Source: Tubulanus polymorphus (lineage: Eukaryota > Nemertea > Palaeonemertea > Tubulaniformes > Tubulanidae). From it: a stretch of DNA of 64,000 nucleotides. A program made the position numbers and the translations under genes. This document shows, piece after piece, positions 46,927 through 59,500 of the stretch. The DNA lies in assembly GCF_964204645.1 (NCBI RefSeq), contig NC_134029.1:24260450-24324449 (forward strand), read 5' to 3'. Each line of letters begins with the position of its first letter. The stretch's first letter is position 1. The notes under the pieces were generated by a model. The model was not told the origin of the DNA. It worked only from the letters and a program-made list of their open reading frames with translations, and did not search any database.

Positions 46927-47310
46927 CCCTGAAGGTCACAATTTTAGTAAATTGACCTTGGGAGGTTTAAACCTCCCGAATCCAATTAGCAAAATATCGG
47001 TCCTCTATGTCGGCGACAATAAAAGTACCCTGCGCGTAACTTTCTATTGTGCGCCTGCCGCGTTTTGGGCACGAGTAGCTTACGTAATCTTAATTGAAAG
47101 TTGAGATCACAGGCAGATATTGAGGTCTATGGCCCACACATAACATCATAAATTGGTCAGGAAATGAAGTGTTTTGAGGTATAGATGACACGTTTGTACG
47201 ATTTTACACTGTAAATTTATCATTTTTCAGGACTTAAGGACCAAAAATCGGCAATATTTTTGATACAAACTGAGAAAGTATCAAAACATTTGAGAACGCG
47301 TTATATATGT
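46927..47310 (-). repeat. Inverted-repeat partner 2
   Basis: Reverse-complement copy of 40923-41303, with scattered substitutions and small indels. It keeps the GGGAGGTTTAAACCTCCC palindrome and, at its right end, a copy of the GPCR stop region (ATTTGAGAACGCGTTATAT). No upstream receptor sequence accompanies it. Confidence 0.8.
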
Positions 47311-50300
47311 TTTGAAATAGTAGAGATTTAGGCTTGGATTGATTTATAATGGAAGTCCCGAAATACGGTCGTTCTGTCGTTAACTAATGTCAGTCATCAG
47401 CATGACTAAATCCCACTTACATCGTATTGACGGTTACAAGGAAATGTTTGTCACGTCTCTCCTCTTACTCGTTTAAGGGGGGAGGGTAGGGTCAAGTCTT
47501 TTTATTTATTCAATACTTTATATTTTGGCATTCACTCCGGGTTTTAATGGATTTTAATATTCTAAGGTGTTATTTCGACTTCTATTTTCTAGTTATTCTT
47601 TGGTGTAGGTCTCACAATGTTTGTGTGTGAGTTCATGTACAGATTGTCTGAAGGAAGGTTTCATAACGAACGGTTGCGTAATTGTGCCGAGTTTTGGCAA
47701 TTTTTATTTTGGATACAATTTCGTGTATGTAGTTATCTCACACGAATGGCTATCGTTACTATGTGTACGAGAAAACTGTAACAACTGTAACAGTTGTGCC
47801 GCCAGTTGCGGGATGTCAGACTAACGCGTCTACGTCCCGAGGTCGCTGTCCGATTGAATCGGAATTTAGAAAAAAAAATTCATATATTTTATTATGTTCC
47901 TTTTGTAGTAAGTCAGTTAGAATTAGATCTTTTAAACGTAAAAAATGCACATAAATACATCAATAAATCAGTGCTGAATTGTTACTGATTGCTAACATTA
48001 TTTCATGTTTTTGTCACTTCTTCGTCGTTGTCCATTCGTCGATCATTTTAAACCCGTTTTGCTAATATTTTCATAATTCATAATATTTCATAATAAAAAA
48101 TAATAATACATTTTCATAATATTTTCCATTCACTTTTCGTTAAATCGCCCCGGTAATAACGAGGCTGTGGATCCCAGCTGTTTGGTCAGTTATTGACGAA
48201 TACACAATCGCGAATAAACTTATTTTCAGTCAAATATCGTAGAGATATAATTACTGATGTAAAGCATCAGACAAATCTTTCTCTAAATGTAATTATTTCC
48301 ATAATTTCTCGATCTTTTTATTTTTGATGTTATTATGTTTTATGATGTTTCAATAACTAATCAGTCTGTACCGATGGTGGCGCATATGTAATTAATCATC
48401 TAATACAATAAATGAATGTAGTTATTCAAAATACTTGCATGATTTTACTATTATCTAAGACTTTGAATTAATTCAATATCTATATGCCATATCGAGAAAA
48501 AATCCTACAAAAATGAAAAATTCTTGAACAGTTTATATGAATATATTCGAGCAACGTTTCGGTTAAATACTATAAGCCGAGTATACGCCTGATGATGGCT
48601 TACAGTATTTAGTCGAAACGTCGCTCGAAATATATCCATATACACTATTTAAGAATTTTTCATCATTTTTGGCGGGAATTGATTGTGGGATTTTTTCTAT
48701 GATTTTCATCTTACAACACGGATTTTGTGTATCTTCTCGTCTCGAGTATGCTATATGTCAAAACGGAAGAAGCTATATTAACGGCGATGTTACCACGAAT
48801 TATGGTGTTAATTATCAGCGGTTACAACAGCACGATAACGGCTTCAAGGCTGATATTTACTTCTGGTTTCTTTTATCTTGAAATAGGAATTGGTCCCTTT
48901 ATTTATTCAATTGGTAAATTTTGATTACAGCAAGGTTTAAAGCAAAAACGTGCTTGTGACGTTCATGCTAGAACCCAGAATCAGACTCCATGGTGACAAT
49001 TAGTAAAGTATGAACCGCAGATTCTGGATACGATTGCAATCAGGTCACCGAACACTCTTTAACACTAAAACCGTTTTAACTGAGTTCTTGGAGACATTCA
49101 AATGAATAAAACATCCCAGCGGTCGTTACTGCGTAAAGTTGCCGTGACGAGTCCGTTACCGTGTCCGATATCGTTACCGTGACGTAACTATATCGGCACG
49201 GTCCGGATATTGCAAAACAGCGGTCGTTTTGTTGCTTGAAAAACGTATTTTTATTTACAATCAATTCTTAACAAACGAAACTCCTGTACAATTCAACAAC
49301 ACAAAGATCAAATAGTATATAACATACAAAATATTGTGAACATGATAAATGATGGTTTTGTTTATGTGAGAATTACAATTCTGAAAACTACGTCCCCAAC
49401 ATGTATCGGTTACTGGTCTGGTTAATATACTCTTAAAACTGCAACTTGTCGTTCATTATTAGTTAACAGATTAGTTGCTTAACTTGGATAAGTACCGAAT
49501 GTTGAAATTCCCGTTTTATATCCAAATACGTTTAGTTAATTATCAACGCTGCATTCCAAAACCAATTTTAAAGCGACAATATTTCCTGGTACCAGACCTG
49601 GAGGGGGGGGGTATATTTCTCAGAAAGACTTCACAAACCTGAAGTGATAATCACTATAACGTCAGATTTAGTTGTGTTGGTGCGGTAAACTCTACGCCGT
49701 TCTTTAAACCCTTTCCTCGATGATACGATCTTGGTAATATATTCACCCCGAACAGTGAGTTCATATTGATAACCTTGTACACCTTCACAATTGTTGTCAC
49801 GATGTCGGACCTCAATAATGTCCGGTACACACTGAAACAACTAAAACGCGACACTAGACGCTTTTGATGCTTCTATTTCGAAGCAAGCAAGGAAAGAGAT
49901 TGTTCTAATTCATTTTTGCATCAGCGTTTTTGTTTAAACACACAATATGTATGTATATCTCGTCCACAAAGAATGCACATCTTTTCTTTCACAGATCCCC
50001 TATTGGAAAAGTATACGTACATATATCTCAACCCCTCGCGCTAAAGTCGGTGAATTCTACGAGGTTTATTCTAAAAAGAGAATAATATGCATATTTCCCA
50101 AATTTTCAACTCCTCGGTGAAATATTTCTAGCAAATCCTTTGATGTTAAATAGTGTTCGTATTCAATAGATGTACGATATAGAGTTAGGCGTAGAACAGA
50201 AACAAAACGGAATGTACGTAATACACGTTTCCCTTATTCAAATATCGTCGATTCGTATTTTATACAGAGACACGAACAATTCGAAAAACCATTGAGATTA

Positions 50301-50578
50301 TTGAAAACTATACAAACAGTACAGAACCTCGCGTGCTTACTCGATAGAAATATGAAATTCAAACTAGCCATTTGATGAAATCTATAATATATTATACCGG
50401 ATTATCATTAGAACTTTTATAGGTTCTTAAATTTTTTTCAATTTCATATATACGAATATATACGAATTTCGTATACCGGATGATAAGAAGGAAACAATAG
50501 ACTAGTTAAAGGGTTCATAGATTAGATTTAACTCGAGAAATTCAGAAGTTATTATTTTTCAATATGCTGCAGATGGTT
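47311..50578. other. Intergenic, repeat-bearing, no supported gene
   Basis: Short cysteine-containing frames at 47621-47824 and small frames at 48669-48924 and 49631-49854 lack domain, start-context or splice support. The second pair overlaps the repeat at 48490-48705. The 3' UTR of the acetylcholine receptor gene (minus strand) probably occupies part of the region left of 50578. Confidence 0.45.
48490..48705. mobile_element. Inverted pair of Penelope-like ends with hammerhead-like core, copy 2
   Basis: Left arm (minus): CGAGCAACGTTTCGG and AAATACTATAAGCC. Right arm (plus): CTGATGA at 48589, GGCTTACAGTATTTAGTC, GAAAC at 48614-48618, then CGTCGCTCG. Arms pair outward to AAAAATTCTT / AAGAATTTTT and partly to the GTGGGATTTTT tail. 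Confidence 0.6.
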
Positions 50579-53500
50579 TTATAATAATTTACCCATTGGT
50601 GCAATAACCAATATAAACAATGACGAACAGAAAGTAGCGCTGAGGAATATCCAAAATAATACGCGGTCGACTCGCTGAGCCACTTCACGCCATTCCTGTA
50701 TAACTTCGTCCTCTTGTTCTTCTCTATCGTGTTTTTCGATGATTTTCTTCAAAGCGATGAGAATTTCTTGATTCGTACGCGGATAGTTATTGCCGGCTGC
50801 GGCACGCGAGGATGTGTGATGATTGCTGCGCGGACTGTGGTATGTACAGCTGTCCGCTCGTTCACCGGCCGCTGAACTGATCGAATCGGCGGTCGCGTCG
50901 CTCGACGTGTTCTCCAATTCTTCGCGAATTTCTTGAGCAATATTCTCAATTGTCAGTTTCAGAGACATGTTTCTAATGTAGGTGGCTGGTTCTCCGGATG
51001 AGTAATACTCGCCGATCGACGGTTTTCGTTCCCAGCAACAGTTTTTGGGAATCCGTTTCATGAGTAAACATTTGCGAAGCCATTGAGGCACGGTCGTCTT
51101 GTTCGGACCTCTGTGATGTAGGTTCAATACGAACACAGTCATTATTACCGATACTGACGTCATCGACATTACTATCGTTAAATATATACCTAAATAAAGA
51201 GAAAAAAAAGATGGAAATAAAATGGTTTAATTATTGAAACTGAAAAAACTGAGAAGTGAGACGAGAAGATACACAATATCCGTGTAATGATGATAACGAG
51301 AGAAATTCCACAATAACGAAGCCAAGATTGAAAAATTCTCTATCAGAATGATTATATTTGAGGAGCGACGTTTCGGCTAACAACTGTTAGCCATCATCAG
51401 GCGTACTCAGACTCAGTACGCCCTGATGGGTAACAGTTGTTAGCCGAAACGTCGCTCCTCAAATACAATCATTCTGATATAGAATTTTAAATCTTGGCTT
51501 CGTTATTGCGGGATTCCTCTCGTTAACTGAGTAGTGGTTTAGGCGTTCGACACGGCGTCGCGGGTTCGAACCCCGTACATTACCGTGAGACAATGATTGG
51601 CTCTCTCCACCTAAAGTAAATGGGCACTGTCTCCAATCCGAGAATAAATGGGTTCCTGGCCCGATAGATGTCTCCTGAGCGCTGGGCAGACATTATTGTT
51701 GAACATCGGCACTCGAAGCTTGAATAAGGCTCCGCCTTATTTTCTTATCGGTATAGTTTGAATAATAGTTTAGAGTTTAGGGGGGGACCAGGTTTCAGTA
51801 CAACAACTCATCATATCATCGAGTCTATACAATTGGGGCTCATTATGCTTTCGACCGTCTTGTCATATAAGAGATATACTTACTAATTAGCGGTACAAAT
51901 TCTGACGTTTCAGGCAGATTTTCCGCAACTGCCAACATGAAAACGGAAAACGCCAACAGTACAGTAATACCGAGAGCTATCTTCTCTCCAGAATCGGGTG
52001 GAAGACAAAAAACTAACAGAGTCAGGGCGGACATCATTATACACGGAAATATCACGTTATACATGTAATATAAAGTTCGCCTTTTGATGTAAATGTGAAA
52101 CGTAACGTCGGGAAAAGGTTCAATACAACACGGGTAAATAACGACATTACGTTCCACGAATATATTAGTTAAATCCCATTCTCCGTTTACTATATAATTA
52201 GATATGTCCACATCGTCCGAACGGTTTGTTATGTCGACTTGAAATCCGTCGTAAGTCCACGATCCGAATTTTAGTCGACACTTCTGCTCGTCGAACGGAA
52301 AATACGTAACGTCCAGTTTGCACGTGCTTTGCAGTTTTGTAGGCACCGGCCAAAATACTGTACCATCTGATTGGATCATTGCATTTGCGGGCATTTGATC
52401 ATCAGTATATTCTGCAGCGCTGCAATGTAGAAAAATAGAAAATTCCATTGACTCAGTGGTGGTGGCTAACCCTGATCCTAACCCGTGGTGACCACTATCT
52501 ATTCGTTAACGAATTGGGGCTTATTTCCAAGGTTTTATTGTCCTACAATTCAATACGATGCGATAATCGTTAATCGCTTCTAAAACAAGACACAAAATAC
52601 AAGACATCCACGTTGACCTGACAGACCTATACGAACTGGGACTTTACTGGACTAACGTCCTGTGGATTCAGGTAAAGGTTTAAGATTGTGGACTATTTTT
52701 GCATTTTTAGTGATTAAAACCCATGTCATAACTAAAAGAATTGAACAGAAGGTTCCTGCCTATTGGGTTTAATCTCTAGACTAGAATCCTTGACGCGCGG
52801 GTAACACAGTCGACAGGATTCAGATACGAGCTACTTACTTATTATACAAAACAATATCAGGAAGCCATATTTTATGACATGGTAACCGTATCGTGTGAAT
52901 TTGACCGAAATTTTTTGGTTTCCATTTCAGAAATTCGTCATTCCATTCCTGAAATAAAAAATGAAATAACTTTAGAACGTTAGAACTTTTGACCCGCTGG
53001 ATCCGGGAGACTTTTGTGACTTTAGTAAGAAGGCCTTCAAAACATTGCGAATGCCTTGCAATAATCAACGATTTCATCATCAGTTACATCATTTTGAAAA
53101 CCCAATGTTGTCAATAATCGAGGGTATTTTATCAGTTATCCGGACACCACTGCTGGAGTGTCCTTTTCTAATCAGTTTACCCCCTTGTTATTTGGTGACA
53201 CCCACAGATCAGTCACAGATTAACGTCACGATTATAGGATGTGCTTCTATTAAGCGGTTAAGCCGAAACCACTTTTCAACATTCTCGATTGCGAATTATT
53301 CGAGGCTCAAAATTCAGCGTTTTATGTCTTTAAATAAATACGATTCGACGACGGGTTTATTTTCGTTGGATTCGGTCTTTATTTGTTTTTCATCCCGAAG
53401 CGGTGATTATCGTCAGTTCTGTTTCTCTTTAAACTGTGTCGTCAATCGGGAAGATTTGATCGAAATTACGAATAAACAACACCGCATTTAGTTTATTAGT

Positions 53501-56500
53501 CGCGGAATTCGCGACGAGAAAACGGAGAAAAATTCAGGGCGAATTGCCTGATATATTTCATCCTTAAAATGTTCTAGTATCTCGTTAATATACGAGGAAT
53601 CTGTCAGAAACGTCACTCATTTATTCATAAGCGACAGAATTCTAGACACATTTATTACGCGAAATGGATTTTCATTGATTTTATATGTTTTTCGATAACC
53701 CTTTTGCCATGTCATGTTGTGTAACCTGTTTTTCAGCCCAATCAGTGAGTTTGTTTCAGACACGTCCAGCGATGATCTCGAAGTGAGAGTTCGAAACGTC
53801 GTGTATTTTGATTTAAATTCTTGATAAATAAAGTTAGTTTTTTCTGTTCTCCACGTCAGAGTGGACTAGGCTATTCTACTGCGTGTATTTCTAATCCAGT
53901 CTCTACTTTAATTTGTATCAGTTTAGGTTTGTCTTGAGAAGAGGCGTATTTTAACCCGTTAACGTTCGACGCATTATCAAAGATACAGAAATGAGAAAAA
54001 GGCGAGAATGTTTGTTATCTTATGGATAGCCATCAAAACTGAAGGATTTAGAATCTTTGAAGTAAATTATAGATTCCAACAAACTTTTATTTTTTTCGGA
54101 AGAGAAAACTATGAAGTTCAATGAGAGAATATAGCTGCAAAGGTTTTAAACAGAAAACCCTAAAAATCCGCTCGATCAAGCAATGTTTGATGTTCAGAGA
54201 TTTACAGAACGCTTTCATTGTTAATGAAGCCTGTCTTTAGTTGGATTTTAATTACAGTTCAGTTCATGCTAGATTTCAACACGACTAATTTTCAACGTTC
54301 GAATCTAAATTGCAGTTCTTCCTGATCCTAAATTGGTGTTGTTGTCTTGGTTTGGTATCGAGAGAAGTATTTGCCTCGAAGTGTAACTGCGATGTCGCGA
54401 GTCAGTCACCTTTGTTTTAGACACACCGTCAACTTGTCTTTACGTGACGGTGAAAATCTACAAAACCTTTGAGAGAGAATGTGTTTATTTCGCTGCCTCC
54501 TGCGATCAGAACCTCCCTAGGCCTCACTGTGTATCGATAATTTTTTCCGCTAGATTAACGCAGATAATTTGCGCCATCGAAAGTGGAAAATGTCACAATG
54601 CACGAACAGCCCTCACTCTCTTACTCACTCGCCCCTCACTCTCCCACTTGCTCCTCACTCACTCGCTCCCACGAGACACTTGTCTATATTTGATGGGGTA
54701 TAATTAGTTTCTGGTTCTGCGTCAGAATATTCTGACCTTTCTTACTGATCCGATCAGGAGATAGGAAGAACACGGATTATATCTCAGGCCGTTATCAGTC
54801 ACATGTTTTGCCTCACGATCTGATTGGTATTGGTGATTATTATAAAACCGGGTAATGGCGCCTTGCTGGGTCTCCATCATCGTATTCATTTTAAGCCGAT
54901 TGATTTTTGCCAGAGAATAAGGAATGGAGTCTGCGTGAAATGCTACTCTTGCTATCACCATCTTTACTGAAAATTGCTGTCCCTGATTTGAAACAATTTA
55001 GGACTACTATGTGATGGATGATACCAAGGACTTTTCGTTTTAGAGTCACATCATGCGAGTTACCTATTGACCCTTACGATAGGGGGCGCTTTATGTCAAG
55101 GTCACGCTAGTGGCACCAAAATCCACCAAAAATCTTATATTTCGTAGAGAAAGATTCTCTGATGGATCGAATGATCGTTTAATCTAAATTCTCGCGTGTA
55201 ATATTCGCTGATTAACGACATGTTGAATGGGGATATCTTTCTATGACGTGTGCGAATTGAATCGCTGATCACCCGGCGGACTAATCTATAGAGTGATTAG
55301 TATTCTCGAGTATTTGGTGTTACGGGCGTCTGATGTTCTGTTTCACGCGACCGGTCCGTCGGTAACTAATTCCGTCGCATTTGTTCCAGTATAGGCGATA
55401 ATTAGCCATTTAGAGGGTCGTAAATTCTGTGATCAGTAACAGTTGATTCATCGAAGCGCGTTGATATAAACACTGCACGGGCTGATACTGCTAGCGCTCA
55501 TTCAAAAACCTCGCATTTTCTTTGAATATTCAAACGGCTTAGATTTTCGCGGGTTGTTGTCATTTTTCTGGTTTGAACCCTTCATTGACTGGTGCTATAT
55601 TCACATTTGCGTTTCGTGTGTCCCCTTTTCTTCATTATGTCATCAATTTTATACTTAGAATAAATTACAATCGTGAATCGCCTACTGTTAATCGTAGTTT
55701 GTTTGCCTATCTAGGGGGCAGCACCTTACTGTCTGCGATGATTCAGTGATTTTACCATATAATATGAGACGGTATTTTCGGATTCATTTTGTAGAGTTCT
55801 AGGTTCAGTTTTTTAAGTTGCATATGTTAGTTTTTCAAACTGATATCGTCGTGACACAATACGTACCTGATCCAACCAAACGTTTGTCACAAGAATCTGA
55901 TTTTTCTCATCCTGAAAAGAAAGATGACGAAAGTAACTGATTTAGAATTCCATAAAAGGAAGCAAACATCGGCCCTATATTAGGTTGTAACCAGTGTAGA
56001 CCTCCGCATCGATGTCTAATTAACACAATCGTCTACTATCACGGTTTGACTCTTCAAAGTTGAAATTTCATATGTAGTTCATTCCTAATGTTATGAAATT
56101 AAAAGGATTCAAATCTTAAAACCCAGGGCCCAGTTTTATAGACCGGTATTAACTCCAGGGTCCAGTTTCACAGTTCTGAATTAACACTTGACCCTGGGTT
56201 AAAACATTGAAAATAAACTGACTTTAACTCAGAGTTAACTCTTACTCACAACTGTGGAACTGGGCCGAGGTGGCTAACTTAATTCACTTCCATTTGAATT
56301 AACCCCTAGGTTAATGATGATACCAGTCAATAAAACCGGGCCCGGGACTGCATCCAAAACAGTGTAAAAGAACAAAGGGACTGGGTACCAAACTGTGGAA
56401 CTGGGTCCTGTAACTGTGGAACTGGGTCCTGTAACTGTGGAACTGGGTCCTGTAACTGCGGAACTGGGTCCTGTAACTGCGGAACTCGGTCCTGTAACTG

Positions 56501-59500
56501 CGGAACTGGGTCCTGTAACTGTGAAAATTGGTCCTGTAACTGTGGAACTGGGTTCTGTAACTGTGGAACTGGGTCCTGTAACTGTGGAACTGGGTCCTGT
56601 AACTGCGGAACTGGGTCCTGTAACTGTGGAACTGGGTTCAGTAACTGTGAAAATGGGTCCTGTAACTGTGGAACTGGGTCCTGTAACTGTGGAACTGGGG
56701 TCGGACTCACTGTCACATTCCGGTCACGACACTGTTCTGAATATTTGCCGCCCACGACGCCGCCACATTTTTTAATGAACCATCGCCACGAATGCATTTT
56801 CTTTTCTTTCTTTTCTCATCAAAGAAAAGCAAAAAAAAATGGTTTTAATCCTTCATTCAACGAGTCGAGAGTCTGAACGTTTTACGTTCGTCGTGATTTG
56901 AATACAAGTCGTGGATGATTCCGTTTGATCCTGAGACAAGTCGTAAACCGCAAAGCGTCGACACTACAGCAGTGGATCTCGTTTAAAAACATCGACAAAA
57001 ATAAGATTAAACTTTCATAAAGCTTCGTGTCCTTGTTATGGATTGATTTACGGCTTTAAAAGAATCAGTAGGAAGCAGGGTTGGGGAAGGAGGGCGGGAG
57101 GAGGTCGTGTCCGCTGAGGTCGTAATTTTGAATTTCAAATTTATCTGAAGAGGAAGATGTTTGAGAAAACAAAAGTATACGATATTCAAATTGAACATTG
57201 CAGAATATATTACCAGGAATTAGAAAATGAAATAGCAAAAAAGTGAATGACTAATGTAGTTGAAAAAATGCAATCAATAACATGATCAGACATTGCGAGA
57301 CATTGCGTGGCATTGCGTGGCACGCATCGTCGATTTAATCAACGATTTTAGGTAAACGGTGCACGCGGTGTATCTGACACAGACGTAGCCAGCCATCAGT
57401 TTGAGAATTTCACTAGAAATCGTTAATGGATATGTCAAACAAATCCGGATGGGATTGATGTGTAACGGATAGGAATCACAATCACACAGTGTCGTGTATA
57501 TAGTCAAAACTACGATATCGCCTAAAAACCTATCATTCATTATAAAGTTAAATCTATAAACTCGGGTATTGAATCATCAAAGGTAACACGTCTGAGTGAC
57601 CCCATCACGGAGGAACCTTTTTGATACGGTTATTTTTAAGAACCCTCTCGAACAGGTTCTTTCAAGAGCCCGGAAGGGTTCCTCCACACACAGAAGCTAG
57701 CGTAGTTTTAAAGGCCCACTAAGGTTCTTCAGAAGAGCTATTTGTTCTAAGTTTGTAGTGAACCGATTCTTATAAATCCGATGTGTTGAAACTGTAAAAC
57801 GAGAAATACATCCGCTCGTGTTAAAGTTCGACCAATTCATCCTGTTGACTCAATTCATCTTTTCGACTCAAAACTTTTGCTTTCAGATTTTAAACCCGTG
57901 TCCCGTTATAAATGTCACAGTTCACGCGAGACCTTGAACATTGTATTAGTTTAAAATTCTCGGCTATATTTTAAACTTCAACGGTATCATTAGAATACAT
58001 TTAAAACTTTGATGTCTATAAACGCGAACAGGATGTATTGGAGACTGTTATAAGCTTGGCGTATGACAACTTAGGGCTTATTAACACATGATTCGATCGT
58101 ACAAAAATTCTAAAACGGTCGTTGATGCATCATCGGTTAAATAGATGGCATAGTTTTACTTTTCGTCCTTAGGTTGGAATATGATCCGATCTGTGATGAG
58201 GTTTAGGGGTTGAAAAAGAAGTCTCATAATAATGACTGGCAACGACATTTTTCATTATTATCAAACCATCAATACATCTCCATTATGATAAGTACAACAT
58301 AGTAGGGTAGATTTAAGCCGCGATCACAACGAACATCTTTGGCCCGGAACAGAGTTCGGTAGATAAGTAGGAGTCGTATAGTCAAATACTGAGCTTCAGT
58401 GTGGGTGAAGGGATGAGTGTATAATGTGCTACCAGTTTTATAACGACTCTGCTCTTATTTGAACTCGTTTAAAGACTTAAATCGAATCGAAGTGTTAATA
58501 ACTGTCGCTATAGTCCTGACGTTATCCTAATATCCCACTCCCCGGATATCACTCCCCGGATATGTGAGGTCAGGTTAATATTGAAGCCTGTTGACTGTTT
58601 TCAGGGACATCTTGTTCTCAAAGTCTTATTGAAGAAAATAGACGACGATGCCGCTATGCGTATTCGTGTAACGTTTCACCAGAGTTTGAGTCATTCATTC
58701 TGAGCTACGTTCGCAGTTGTGGCAGTGTTTTTTAGATTCGACCTTTAATATAAATCGTCAGTCAGTCACGCGTTTATTCGCCAAGGAAAACTTCACAGTT
58801 AAATAATGCAAATTCGGAACGATTTTCGCGTTCACTGAGAGTCGAACGACACGGCATTAGACATTGTCATCTTGACGTGATAAACATACGCGATATAAAA
58901 ACCGACTTCAAATTCAATATAGAATCATCCGCGAGGCAAGAGTCGCCCAATTAAAATATCAAATCACGACTTTTGCCTTTTAGTTGGCAGCGACACATCC
59001 GGAGCAGTATCGCGCTAAAGAACACATCCCGCGGGACAGTTATTGCCAGTGTATAACTACACAAAATAATCAGGTCTTTTCTAGTCCAATTACTCAGCCA
59101 TCAGTAGAGAATGTTACTGAACTCCCGCGGGGCCTGGGAGCAAAATCAACCCCGCACAATGGCCGTCAAAGTTCAAGCTGACTTAACCGCAGACGGAATA
59201 CGCTACAGGGCAAACCTTAAACCGGCAAACCTTATACCGGCAAACCTTATACCGGCAAACCTTTCCTATCTGCCGAATTCTTATACATGAAAAGCTCCAT
59301 TATGGATGAATCATTCTACTCAAGGTTAGAGTATCTCTTATAGTCTGTTCTATAAGAGCTGTGTAAATTGTCGGATTCGACAGCAGTCACGAGTCTGTAC
59401 GGCGCAGGCGACACGCTGGGTCAATTCCATTCAGATAATGATGAAATCATAGTCTGTCGGATACTGCGCATACGCCCGTATATGATAATCCGAAATCAAC

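Noticed and set aside
47621-47824. Cysteine-containing 67-codon frame
   Set aside because: Cysteines show no secreted-peptide layout, there is no signal peptide and no splice context.
56327-56797. Repetitive open frames on both strands over the 21-bp minisatellite
   Set aside because: By-product of a 21-bp period; no signal, domain or splice support.
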